41,199 nt of DNA from Flavobacteriales bacterium (GTDB lineage Bacteria > Bacteroidota > Bacteroidia > UBA10329), in the NCBI GenBank assembly GCA_016124845.1, contig WGMW01000031.1, forward strand, positions 1 through 41,199, written 5' to 3'. The notes under the pieces are model-generated. The model worked only from the letters and a program-made list of their open reading frames with translations. It was not told where the DNA came from and did no database searches. Below are positions 8,258 through 15,598 of this stretch, one piece after another (position 1 is the first letter of the stretch; the number at the start of each line of letters is the position of its first letter). A program made the position numbers and the translations under genes.

Positions 8258-9742
8258 AGAAGTGCCTACAACTGGATGGCCAGTGCAAACATGTGGGGAA
8301 CTCGGATTGATTCCATTTCAGTATCGGGTCAGGACACACTCTATTACAATTATCCCATTGTCCGCGACACATCATTAGAAAACCCACTACCAGAATACTC
8401 ATGCGTTTATTGGAATGCACCTAATTGGAATGGAGCCGTAACAGGAATACTGCAAAGTGGACAAGCGTGGTTTTCGAATGAATTGGGAGACAGCGTGAAA
8501 ATTGACCATAGCCTACTTCCAAATCAAAATTGGTTGGCATACCAATATCCAAACGGAGACTCATTGATCGGGACGGTGGAATCGATTCAGATCATTGAGG
8601 ATGATTGGGTAACGGATTCTGTGAAGACAATTTCTTTCAAGCATATATCTCTCGGAGAAATAGTACCTGACCCGATAAATTTCATCACCATAGAATTATT
8701 CAAGGACCACGGTTTCAGAAAAATGGTTGATTTCTTGAAATTCCCATTCGACACAAATGCAATTCGCCAAGTTGACCCAAATTCGATAAACGTTTATGCC
8801 CCCGGATACATAGTTGGGAATGGTACAATACGAGGAGTCCCACATGAGGGCGATGGGTTCTTCAAAATTTGGAGGTACGACCACAACCCTCCTGGCAACA
8901 ATTGCTACCATGTGGAAACAACGAAAACCTCCGAGTTGATCACATCTGTGAGCACTCCAGACCAAAATGGTTCTATCCAAGTTGAATGCATCACAAATCA
9001 CCAAAGTCTGAACTCCATGACAACGGATTACGGCAATGATTGTGGTCCACCATTAATCGAAACAGCCTCTTCGGTAACTTCCAATCAGATAACCCGAACC
9101 TACACTCCGGTGACGGGGAATTATGAAACGCTCATTCAATTCGAAAACAGGAATCTGATGCCTCGCGAAAAGAATGCCGCCTACTCCTATTCGCCCTCCA
9201 ACCCAGACAACATTTGTCAATTTGCTTTTGTAGATATCTGCTCCTGCAATCCAATAGTCAATTGGGATTCCAATAATGTGGAAGACAGTTGTTTTGTTGT
9301 GGAACATCCGTACCACTTTCCGTACTTACGAAACCAAACCTTTGTTCCGAAATATGGTTGGTGGAGCGATGAAGAAAACTGGTATTATGAAATGCTTGGC
9401 GATGGTCCAAACAAATCAACCCACTATACATATTTGAAATTCGATGAGTGCGTCTTCGGAGAATACGCCATGGTAGGCATCGAAGAAAACCAACGCCCCG
9501 AATTCTCCATCTACCCCAATCCGACCAACGGTGTTTTTCAGATGCAGCTTTCAAATTGGAACGGTGCGAAGGATTTGTCGGTGACCGTTTACGATATGCT
9601 TGGCCGCACGGTGGAAAACCTCAACCCACAAACTTCCACTATTGAGATCGATGCAAGTGCGTGGCCGAACGGAGTGTATTCGGTTTCGCTGGTCAACGAA
9701 CGTGGCGTACGGCATACAGAACGGCTGGTGGTGCAGCATTAA
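8147..9742 (+). CDS. T9SS-secreted array paralogue 4 (last of array)
   Basis: The 531-residue protein has signal peptide MKKTFTLLPLLMVLSTSDSSAQ. Landmarks are NMWGTRIDSISV, CVYWNAPNWNGA, NQNWLAYQYPNGDSL, DDWVTDSVKTISF, HGFRKMVDFLKFPFDT, VDPNSINVYAPGY and LMPREKNAAYSYS. The region between about residues 240 and 420 is the most divergent part and has its own Cys pattern. The C-terminus is VGIEENQRPEFSIYPNP and a complete sorting domain ending ERLVVQH. It starts 11 bases after the preceding stop and is followed by a strong hairpin terminator at 9748-9779, so it closes the operon. The central family is not one I can name. Confidence 0.8.
   Translation: MKKTFTLLPLLMVLSTSDSSAQNYQPINSHSLQVFYQRSAYNWMASANMWGTRIDSISVSGQDTLYYNYPIVRDTSLENPLPEYSCVYWNAPNWNGAVTGILQSGQAWFSNELGDSVKIDHSLLPNQNWLAYQYPNGDSLIGTVESIQIIEDDWVTDSVKTISFKHISLGEIVPDPINFITIELFKDHGFRKMVDFLKFPFDTNAIRQVDPNSINVYAPGYIVGNGTIRGVPHEGDGFFKIWRYDHNPPGNNCYHVETTKTSELITSVSTPDQNGSIQVECITNHQSLNSMTTDYGNDCGPPLIETASSVTSNQITRTYTPVTGNYETLIQFENRNLMPREKNAAYSYSPSNPDNICQFAFVDICSCNPIVNWDSNNVEDSCFVVEHPYHFPYLRNQTFVPKYGWWSDEENWYYEMLGDGPNKSTHYTYLKFDECVFGEYAMVGIEENQRPEFSIYPNPTNGVFQMQLSNWNGAKDLSVTVYDMLGRTVENLNPQTSTIEIDASAWPNGVYSVSLVNERGVRHTERLVVQH
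9431..9742 (+). repeat. Array junction repeat, terminal half copy
   Basis: This is the sorting-domain half of the junction block at the end of the last array gene. The signal-peptide half is missing because no further paralogue follows; a terminator comes instead. Confidence 0.7.
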
Positions 9743-9747
9743 AAGTA

Positions 9748-9779
9748 AAAGGCCCCTCACATTGCTGCGAGGGGCCTTT
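9748..9779. terminator. Bidirectional terminator between the T9SS array and cspA
   Basis: AAAGGCCCCTC at 9748-9758 pairs with GAGGGGCCTTT at 9769-9779 around a 10-base loop. A/T-rich flanks suit both directions, so it can end the plus-strand array and the minus-strand cold-shock gene. Confidence 0.85.
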
Positions 9780-9803
9780 CATTTCATAGATATGTCGGAT
9801 GGA

Positions 9804-9995
9804 TTAAACCACTTTCACATTCGATGCACTTTGGCCTTTAGGTGTTTGCTCTACATCGTAGGTCACCTTGTCACCTTCTCTGACCTCGTCCTTCAATCCA
9901 CTTGTGTGAACGAAGACGTCTTTGCCTCCTTCATCAGGAGTAATGAATCCAAATCCTTTGGTCTCATTGAAAAATTTTACTGTACCGTTACTCAT
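9804..9995 (-). CDS. cspA: Cold-shock domain protein, CspA family
   Basis: This 63-residue single cold-shock domain is a cytoplasmic RNA/ssDNA-binding chaperone by family. The RNP1-type motif KGFGFI lies at residues 13-18 and the RNP2-type motif VFVH at 27-30, with the usual [11 protein letters not shown] start. The A/T-rich leader AACTATATATTA precedes the ATG on the minus strand. Further upstream TACATTG (10019-10025, minus) resembles a -7 promoter element, giving a leader of only about 20-25 bases. That is shorter than the long regulatory leaders of enterobacterial cspA. The 3' end shares the terminator at 9748-9779. Confidence 0.92.
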   Translation of the reverse strand: MSNGTVKFFNETKGFGFITPDEGGKDVFVHTSGLKDEVREGDKVTYDVEQTPKGQSASNVKVV

Positions 9996-10069
9996 TAATA
10001 TATAGTTATGTGAAGCCGCAATGTACGCTTAATTAGATCGGAAATACGCTTGTGCACGATTTAGGTGAT

Positions 10070-10077
10070 TATATTCG
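10070..10077 (+). promoter_or_regulatory. Possible -7 element of the HsdR-N-like gene
   Basis: TATATTCG at 10070-10077 differs by one base from TAnnTTTG. It lies four bases before the preferred ATG at 10082, so the transcript would be nearly leaderless. No clear -33 element is visible. Confidence 0.3.
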
Positions 10078-10081
10078 ACCA

Positions 10082-10531
10082 ATGCTGCCCAAACTGAATC
10101 TACCGATGCATGCCCAACGCCTGAAACAGGAGAACGGCAAGCATTTCGTTTTCTGTCAGGTGCGGAAGAAGTTTCTGGTGCTGACGCCCGAAGAATGGGT
10201 AAGGCAACATTTAATCGCCTTCTTGAACAAAGATCTTGGCTACCCACTTTCGTTGATGAAGATTGAGCGCGAAGTGAAAGGCGGTCACCGCACCAAGCGG
10301 GCCGACCTGATCATCTGCAACCCGCAGGGAAAACCGCAACTGCTGGTGGAATGCAAAGCTCCGACCGAAACACTTGGGAAGGAAACTTTCTTTCAGTTGG
10401 GCAGGTACAATCGGCATATTGATGCTGCGCTGCTGCTGATAAGCAACGGATTGGAACACTACTGCTGCCACGTGACCGATGAAAATGAGTTCCAGTTTTT
10501 GGATGAGATTCCGAAATACGCGCAAGGCTGA
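10082..10531 (+). CDS. Stand-alone HsdR N-terminal-type nuclease-fold protein
   Basis: The 149-residue protein matches the 'type I restriction enzyme R protein N-terminal domain' family (HSDR_N_2) common as a single-domain protein in Bacteroidetes. MLPKLNLP at the start and LTPEEWVRQHLI are family hallmarks. A PD-(D/E)XK-like core is visible as RADLIICNPQGKPQLLVECKAP-type spacing: D in RADLII, then E and K in VECKAP. The helicase and specificity parts of a type I system are absent, so it is probably not a restriction enzyme; its cellular role is unknown. ATG 10082 is preferred because it gives the family start; a GTG at 10052 is in frame upstream. It is divergent from cspA. Confidence 0.7.
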   Translation: MLPKLNLPMHAQRLKQENGKHFVFCQVRKKFLVLTPEEWVRQHLIAFLNKDLGYPLSLMKIEREVKGGHRTKRADLIICNPQGKPQLLVECKAPTETLGKETFFQLGRYNRHIDAALLLISNGLEHYCCHVTDENEFQFLDEIPKYAQG

Positions 10532-10565
10532 TTTGACTAACTTGCAGTTCAGGACATGTTAACGC

Positions 10566-10641
10566 CACAGATTCACAGATGGACGCAGATTTCTCGGATA
10601 AGTTCTTTCTGTGCGAATCTGTGAAAACCAGTGAATCTGTG
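10566..10641. repeat. CACAGATTCACAGA-type dispersed inverted repeat
   Basis: CACAGATTCAC at 10566-10576 is the exact inverse of GTGAATCTGTG at 10631-10641. A further partial arm, TCTGTGCGAATCTGTG, lies at 10608-10623. The phrase CCACAGATTCACAGATGGACGCAG resembles an intergenic repeat I have seen in many Bacteroidetes genomes. It fills most of the 145-base gap between the HsdR-N-like gene and the subtilase gene. Confidence 0.55.
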
Positions 10642-10676
10642 ACCGATACATGTTCTTCATGATTTTTTGAAACGCG

Positions 10677-12281
10677 ATGAAACACATTTCCATTTTTCTA
10701 CTGCTCCTTCTTCCCTTTTCTCTTTTCGCACAGGAAAATGTGGTTCCTGACCTCATCATTGCAAAGGTGAAGGACACTGATGCCAGCACGTTCTCTGCTG
10801 AACTGAAAGAACACGCATCACTTGCAGGATTGCCCATCACGGAGGTGATACGGAAATATCCGCATGCGGAAAAACCAAGACCGCAACAGACAGATAATGC
10901 AGGAAATGCGTTCATCGACCTGACGAGGACCTACCGCATTGAACTGGAAGAAGGTTCGGATCTTACCGCCATCATTAAAAAACTGGAAGAAACGGGTGTT
11001 TTCGAATGGGTGGAACCGACCACGTATTCGCAATCGTTCTACATGCCGAACGACCCGCAAATAGGTTCGTTCGACCATCTGCTGCACGCCAATCTTTATG
11101 CCGCTTGGGACACGACCCAAGGTGATACGAACGTGGTGATGGGAATAACGGACACGAGTTTCGATCTGCTGCACGAAGACCTTCAGGGCAACCTGAAATA
11201 CAACTACGCTGATCCGATAAACGGAACAGATGACGACAATGACGGCTACATCGACAACTACAAGGGTTGGGATATTTGGGGCAACGACAATGGCGTTTTC
11301 TCCACCAACGATTGGCACGGAACGGGTGTTTTGGCAGTGGCCGCTGCCACCACCGATAATGGTGTGGGCATGTCGGGCGCGGGTTTCAAGTGCAAATACC
11401 TGCCCGTGAAAATTGCCAATGATGCCACCAACGGTAATACAACCATTGTTACGGCAGATGGCCACGATGCCATCACTTATTGCGCTGACCGCGATTGCAA
11501 GGTGATCAACTGCTCGTGGGGAACGCTGACCTACAGCAATGACGGGCAGGACGTGGTGAACTACGCCACTATTAATAAGGATGCGGTAGTGGTGGCCGCT
11601 TCAGGAAACACAAATGCAGAAGAGTTCCGTTATCCTGCTTCGTTCTACCGTGCTGTGAGCGTTACAGGCGTTCACAATTCTGATGAATTTGACAACGGAG
11701 TGAATGCCCCTTTCACGCGCAGCGATAGTGTGGATGTGTGTGCACAAGGATTTGATGTGATGGCCACGGCAACGGTCGGAGCTTCGGGGAGCACGGAAGT
11801 TTATCAGACTACGGGCGGAACGTCCATTGCCTCACCGATCGTTACAGGTGTGGTTGCCATGATCCGTTCGGCCTATCCGTGCCTTACTGCGTTAGAAACC
11901 ATGGACCTTTTGATCAGCACTGCGGTGGATATTGAAAGCGTTGGAACCAATTCTACCTACGCGGGAAAGATCGGGAAGCGGGTTGATGCGTATGCGGCCC
12001 TTCAGAACAATCCATGCCTGACGGTTGGCATTGAAGAGAATCAGTCACCGAAAGCAAGTGTTACGGTCTATCCGAATCCATCCAAAGGTGACGTGACATT
12101 TAAACTGAGTGAACCGGGTTCTTGGAATCTGCGAATAATGGATGCAAGCGGAAGAGTCGTTATCCGCCAAAAAGTGACCAGCAATTCGGTGATGCTTTCG
12201 GGCTTCCGACCAGGCATTTACGTTGCAGAATTCAGGAATAAAGATGCCGCGATCACCGAGAAATTCACGATTGTCAAGTAG
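10677..12281 (+). CDS. Subtilisin-like serine protease (S8) with T9SS sorting domain
   Basis: The 534-residue exported protease has signal peptide MKHISIFLLLLLPFSLFAQ. A propeptide-like region of about 100 residues ends near EETGVFEWVEP. The S8 domain has its catalytic triad visible: D159 (GITDTSFD), H214 (DWHGTGVLAV) and S383 (GGTSIASPIV), with the oxyanion Asn N311 (AASGNTN). An Asp-rich DDDNDGYIDN loop near residue 185 probably binds calcium. The C-terminal 80 or so residues are a type A T9SS sorting domain (VYPNPSKGDVTF, then IMDASGRVV, FRPGIYVAEF and ITEKFTIVK). The linker VGIEENQ matches the linker of the array proteins upstream. It probably acts on extracellular protein. It is monocistronic, with a terminator after it at 12329-12362. 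Confidence 0.88.
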   Translation: MKHISIFLLLLLPFSLFAQENVVPDLIIAKVKDTDASTFSAELKEHASLAGLPITEVIRKYPHAEKPRPQQTDNAGNAFIDLTRTYRIELEEGSDLTAIIKKLEETGVFEWVEPTTYSQSFYMPNDPQIGSFDHLLHANLYAAWDTTQGDTNVVMGITDTSFDLLHEDLQGNLKYNYADPINGTDDDNDGYIDNYKGWDIWGNDNGVFSTNDWHGTGVLAVAAATTDNGVGMSGAGFKCKYLPVKIANDATNGNTTIVTADGHDAITYCADRDCKVINCSWGTLTYSNDGQDVVNYATINKDAVVVAASGNTNAEEFRYPASFYRAVSVTGVHNSDEFDNGVNAPFTRSDSVDVCAQGFDVMATATVGASGSTEVYQTTGGTSIASPIVTGVVAMIRSAYPCLTALETMDLLISTAVDIESVGTNSTYAGKIGKRVDAYAALQNNPCLTVGIEENQSPKASVTVYPNPSKGDVTFKLSEPGSWNLRIMDASGRVVIRQKVTSNSVMLSGFRPGIYVAEFRNKDAAITEKFTIVK

Positions 12282-12287
12282 CGACCA

Positions 12288-12304
12288 AAGACCTCGCAGG
12301 TCTT
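12288..12304. repeat. Short palindrome, AAGACCT type
   Basis: AAGACCT-CGC-AGGTCTT is a perfect 7-base inverted repeat seven bases after the subtilase stop codon. It resembles dispersed 'AGACCT...AGGTCT' intergenic repeats of Bacteroidetes. Confidence 0.45.
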
Positions 12305-12328
12305 GAAAAACCGCTGGATTTAAAAATG

Positions 12329-12362
12329 CGAAGGCCCGATCAGCAAGCTGATCGGGCCTTCG
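12329..12362. terminator. Bidirectional terminator between subtilase and sppA
   Basis: CGAAGGCCCGATCAGC at 12329-12344 pairs perfectly over 16 bases with 12347-12362, leaving two unpaired bases at the centre. It lies between convergent genes and can serve both, though only short T-runs flank it. Confidence 0.7.
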
Positions 12363-12372
12363 GTTCTTTCAG

Positions 12373-12405
12373 AGACCTTCAAGGTTTTGAAAACCTTGAA
12401 GGTCT
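12373..12405. repeat. AGACCTTCAAGGTTTT inverted repeat
   Basis: AGACCTTCAAGGTTTT at 12373-12388 is exactly inverted at 12390-12405, with one base between. This is a dispersed repeat type of Bacteroidetes intergenic regions. It lies eight bases from the sppA stop codon and may double as a hairpin for that transcript. Confidence 0.55.
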
Positions 12406-12412
12406 ATCATTC

Positions 12413-14185
12413 TCAATCGATGTATATCTGATAAGGAAGTCGTGCTTGCACACCTTCCATTTTCATCAGGTCTTCCACATCTTTTACGTACTCGTAGTAA
12501 TGACCGAGACGATGCTGCAAAAGCGCTTCCTCGCCTTTTCCCGTAAAATCTTCAATCATCTTTTGCATTGGGTCTTTCTTGGCAGGATATTCCACTACAC
12601 GATAGTTCTCCAGCTCCGCCATGCGCGCAGCAATGGCAATGGCATCTTCAATTCCACCAAGTTTATCAACCAATCCGATCTGAAGCGCATCTTCCCCACT
12701 CCAAACTCGCCCTTGACCGATGCTATCCACCTGATCAGTGGTCATACCGCGACCTTCGGCCACTTTTGAGATGAACTCGAAGTAGATCTCGTTCACACCG
12801 TTCTGAACGATATCACGCTCAACTGGCGTTAGCGGACGCAATGGCGTTCCGAGGTCGGCAAAGCGGTTGGTTTTCACCGTATCAACGGTAATTCCCAACT
12901 TGTTGTTGATGAATTTCTGCGCGTTCATGAGCACACCGAAAACACCGATAGAACCTGTAATGGTGTTCGGCTGTGCCACAATACTGTCGGCTGCGCAAGA
13001 GATGTAGTAACCACCCGAAGCAGCCACATCGCCCATGGAAACAACAACAGGCTTTTCCGCTTTGGCGAGAACCACTTCTCTCCAAATGACGTCCGAAGCC
13101 AAGGCGCTTCCTCCAGGGCTGTTCACGCGAAGTACAATTGCTTTGATCTTGTCGTCTTTTCTTGCCTTGCGGATCTCTTCGGATATCTTTTCAGACCCGA
13201 TGGTCTCATCATTTCCCTGACCACCTTCGATGCTTCCTACCGCATAGACAACTGCGATCTTTTCCTTGTGCGAAGCTTTTTCATCGTCTCCTTTCACCTT
13301 AGGAGCATCTTTGTATTTGCCCAATCCGATAAAGTTGATCTTATCGTCTTCTTTCTCCAACTCAAGTCGTGTACGAAGGTTGGCAAGCACTTCATCTTTG
13401 AAAAGAAGCTCATCTACCAAACCGTTCTCCTTGGCATCTTTCGCGTTTTGGATGGTGGCATCCTGCGCCATCTTATCCAACTCAGCAGCAGACTTACCTC
13501 TTCCTTCGGCAATGCCGTTCACCATCTTGTTCCACAGATCAGACATGTAGGTCATGGTCTGCATGCGGTTGGCCTCGCTCATCTTGTCCAGCATCAATGG
13601 CTCAACAGCACTTTTGAACTTTCCGTAACGAATGATCTGTGGCTCCACTTCCAATTTCTCGAAAAGACCCTTCAGGAACATCATCTGCGACCCAAGACCT
13701 CTCCACTCCACCATTCCTTGCGGATTGAGCCAGATCTCGTCAGCAACAGAAGCTACGTAGTATGCTTTCTGCGTGTAGATCTCGCTGTAGGCAACGATCC
13801 ATTTTCCACTTTCCTTGAACTTGAGAAGAGCATTTCGGATCTCTTCAATCGTTGCCATTCCGGCAGGAATACTCGTTACATCAAGGTAAATGCCCTTGAT
13901 CTTTTCATCTTTTGCCGCATTTTCCAGACTGGCAATAATGTCGTTGAGGCCGATCGATCCCTTTTCGGCAAACGGCCCAATGTCCAGATTTCCAAAAGGA
14001 TTTTCGGAGCCGCGCTCTTTTACCTCTTGATCGAATTTGATGTGAAGTACGGATTTGTCCTTCACTTCTACGGTCTGTTTATCGCTCATAGAAGCTCCGA
14101 TACCTGCAAAAATCCCGAAAAGCAGGAAAATGCCAAGCACCAAACCAAAGGCGCTGGCAAACATGAACTTGAAGAATTGTTTCAT
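12413..14185 (-). CDS. sppA: Signal peptide peptidase SppA, 67-kDa type
   Basis: The 590-residue membrane-anchored serine protease degrades cleaved signal peptides. A single N-terminal membrane segment (about residues 5-28, MFASAFGLVLGIFLLFGIFAG) is followed by two tandem crotonase-like halves. The catalytic dyad is visible: K191 in GKFKSAVEP from the first half and S390 in GDVAASGGYYIS from the second. That 199-residue spacing fits the Lys209/Ser409 pair of E. coli. SPGGSALASD is also present. The start at 14185 is chosen because it places MKQFFKF before the membrane segment and lies downstream of a consensus -7 element at 14210-14217. The gene is convergent with the subtilase. Confidence 0.92.
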   Translation of the reverse strand: MKQFFKFMFASAFGLVLGIFLLFGIFAGIGASMSDKQTVEVKDKSVLHIKFDQEVKERGSENPFGNLDIGPFAEKGSIGLNDIIASLENAAKDEKIKGIYLDVTSIPAGMATIEEIRNALLKFKESGKWIVAYSEIYTQKAYYVASVADEIWLNPQGMVEWRGLGSQMMFLKGLFEKLEVEPQIIRYGKFKSAVEPLMLDKMSEANRMQTMTYMSDLWNKMVNGIAEGRGKSAAELDKMAQDATIQNAKDAKENGLVDELLFKDEVLANLRTRLELEKEDDKINFIGLGKYKDAPKVKGDDEKASHKEKIAVVYAVGSIEGGQGNDETIGSEKISEEIRKARKDDKIKAIVLRVNSPGGSALASDVIWREVVLAKAEKPVVVSMGDVAASGGYYISCAADSIVAQPNTITGSIGVFGVLMNAQKFINNKLGITVDTVKTNRFADLGTPLRPLTPVERDIVQNGVNEIYFEFISKVAEGRGMTTDQVDSIGQGRVWSGEDALQIGLVDKLGGIEDAIAIAARMAELENYRVVEYPAKKDPMQKMIEDFTGKGEEALLQHRLGHYYEYVKDVEDLMKMEGVQARLPYQIYID

Positions 14186-14209
14186 CGGTTGATAGTTTGA
14201 ATTAGGCCG

Positions 14210-14217
14210 CAAAGGTA
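14210..14217 (-). promoter_or_regulatory. -7 promoter element of sppA
   Basis: On the minus strand this reads TACCTTTG, an exact match to TAnnTTTG. Expected transcription start is about 14204, giving a leader of roughly 20 bases to the ATG at 14185. No good -33 TTTG is seen at the expected distance. Confidence 0.6.
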
Positions 14218-14295
14218 GCAACGCTATTATAAGGTGTATGCCGTGCCTGTTATCAAATGTTAAGAGAACTCATACCGCTCCTTTGAAGCATGGGC

Positions 14296-14303
14296 TATAT
14301 TTG
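14296..14303 (+). promoter_or_regulatory. -7 promoter element of folK
   Basis: TATATTTG matches TAnnTTTG exactly and ends six bases before the folK ATG at 14310. Transcription would therefore start at or next to the start codon (leaderless mRNA). It is divergent from the sppA promoter. Confidence 0.55.
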
Positions 14304-14309
14304 CGCCCG

Positions 14310-14813
14310 ATGTCTGATGGAATTAGAAAATACGTGCTTTTGACGGGCTCCGATCTGGGAGATCGTAAATCGGTCCTTGAACAGGCATCTGAACTTATTT
14401 CTGAGCGTATTGGGGTGATTCTTGACCGATCTGACATACTTGAAACCGAACCGTGGGGATTTGAGTCAGACACCACATTTCTGAATCAGGCCCTTCTTGT
14501 GGAAAGTGACAAAAAACCAGAGGAAGTGCTTTCCAGAATTTTAGGGATCGAACTGCAATTGGGGCGTAAACGCACCTGTGACCGATGGACGTCACGCACA
14601 ATAGACATCGATATTCTGTGTGCCGAGGAACTGATCCATCATTCAGATTCATTGACCATTCCCCACAGATTGCTGCACGAACGCGCATTTGCGCTCCAAC
14701 CGCTATGTCAACTCGTTCCAGGTTGGACGCATCCACTTCTACACAAAACGTATCATCAACTTCTGACGGAAGTCGGCACATCGCAATTCAAGGACGTTAA
14801 ATCCAATCCATGA
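14310..14813 (+). CDS. folK: 6-hydroxymethyl-7,8-dihydropterin pyrophosphokinase
   Basis: The 167-residue cytoplasmic enzyme of folate synthesis transfers pyrophosphate from ATP to 6-hydroxymethyl-7,8-dihydropterin. Family motifs are present in order: LLTGSDLGDR near the N-terminus, ETEPWGFESDTTFLNQALLVE, the ELQLGRKR arginine loop, and RTIDIDILC with its metal-binding Asp pair. IPHRLLHERAFALQPL follows, matching the family's P-H...R.F.L.PL signature. The ATG at 14310 fits the family length and lies just after a consensus -7 element. The stop overlaps the next start (ATGA), so the gene is coupled to the deoxynucleoside kinase. Confidence 0.93.
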   Translation: MSDGIRKYVLLTGSDLGDRKSVLEQASELISERIGVILDRSDILETEPWGFESDTTFLNQALLVESDKKPEEVLSRILGIELQLGRKRTCDRWTSRTIDIDILCAEELIHHSDSLTIPHRLLHERAFALQPLCQLVPGWTHPLLHKTYHQLLTEVGTSQFKDVKSNP

Positions 14814-15457
14814 GCCGTCCGAAGGAGTATGAGTACGTGGTGATCGAAGGCAACATCGGTTCAGGCAAGACCACACTTTCCAAGCTGCTGGCCGAGCGTT
14901 GGGGTTCGCGGTTGATGCTGGAAGAGTTCAAAGACAATCCGTTCCTGCCCAAATTCTACGAGAACCCGAAGCAACATGGATTTGCTTTGGAGCTGAGCTT
15001 TTTGGCGGAGCGCTACCACCAAAAACGGGATGAGCTCAATAAAACAGACCTGTTCAGACCAGGAATCGTGTGCGACTATTCATTCGCCAAATCGTTGGTT
15101 TTCGCCCGCATCAACCTCGACCCCGATGAGTTTGAGCTTTATCAGAATCTGTTTCACATCATCCATGGAAGGCTTCCAAAACCCGACCTTCTGGTGTTTC
15201 TTTACTGCAATCCGCAAAAATCATTGCGGCAGATAAAAAAGCGCGGCCGTGCTTACGAACAGGAGATCGGTCAGAATTATTTGGAGCAGATAAACAACGG
15301 TTACCTCGAGTTTTTCAGGCAGCAAACCGGAACACGAATCGTGATTTTGAACACAGATGAGATCGATTTTGTGGAATCGAGCGAACACCTCAACCAGGTT
15401 TTTAAGCGGATAGAAACCACCTATGAGTACGGAATCACCATTGTTGAAACCTGTTGA
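14810..15457 (+). CDS. Deoxynucleoside kinase (dGK/dAK-like)
   Basis: The 215-residue kinase of the deoxynucleoside kinase family phosphorylates deoxynucleosides for salvage. The P-loop GNIGSGKTT lies at residues 14-22. The substrate-site segment LEEFKDNPFLPKFYENP follows, then CDYSFAKSLVFA at the position of the usual D-R-S motif. The arginine-rich lid IKKRGRAYEQEI comes later, with TDEIDFVES near the end. The start overlaps the folK stop by four bases, so translation is probably coupled. Which deoxynucleoside is preferred cannot be told from the sequence. No terminator is obvious before the ompA promoter. Confidence 0.88.
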   Translation: MSRPKEYEYVVIEGNIGSGKTTLSKLLAERWGSRLMLEEFKDNPFLPKFYENPKQHGFALELSFLAERYHQKRDELNKTDLFRPGIVCDYSFAKSLVFARINLDPDEFELYQNLFHIIHGRLPKPDLLVFLYCNPQKSLRQIKKRGRAYEQEIGQNYLEQINNGYLEFFRQQTGTRIVILNTDEIDFVESSEHLNQVFKRIETTYEYGITIVETC

Positions 15458-15496
15458 TAACCTCCTCGTAAGCCCGCTTCAAAAAAAATGTGCAGC

Positions 15497-15526
15497 TTTG
15501 GTAATTGATAACATTGGTTAAATTTG
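15497..15526 (+). promoter_or_regulatory. Promoter of the OmpA-family gene
   Basis: A -33 TTTG at 15497-15500 and a perfect -7 TAAATTTG at 15519-15526 are separated by 18 bases. This is one of the best Bacteroidetes-type promoters in the window. Start is expected near 15532, giving a leader of about 67 bases that is A-rich just before the ATG. Confidence 0.8.
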
Positions 15527-15598
15527 CAGCGAGTTGATGTCGAAGCATTGACGTAATTTTATAGTCTTAGAAAACAAAACAACCAAATACAACCAAAC

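Noticed and set aside
13268-14200. 310-codon plus-strand frame inside sppA
   Set aside because: It is antisense to a confidently assigned protease with visible catalytic residues; no start context or motifs.
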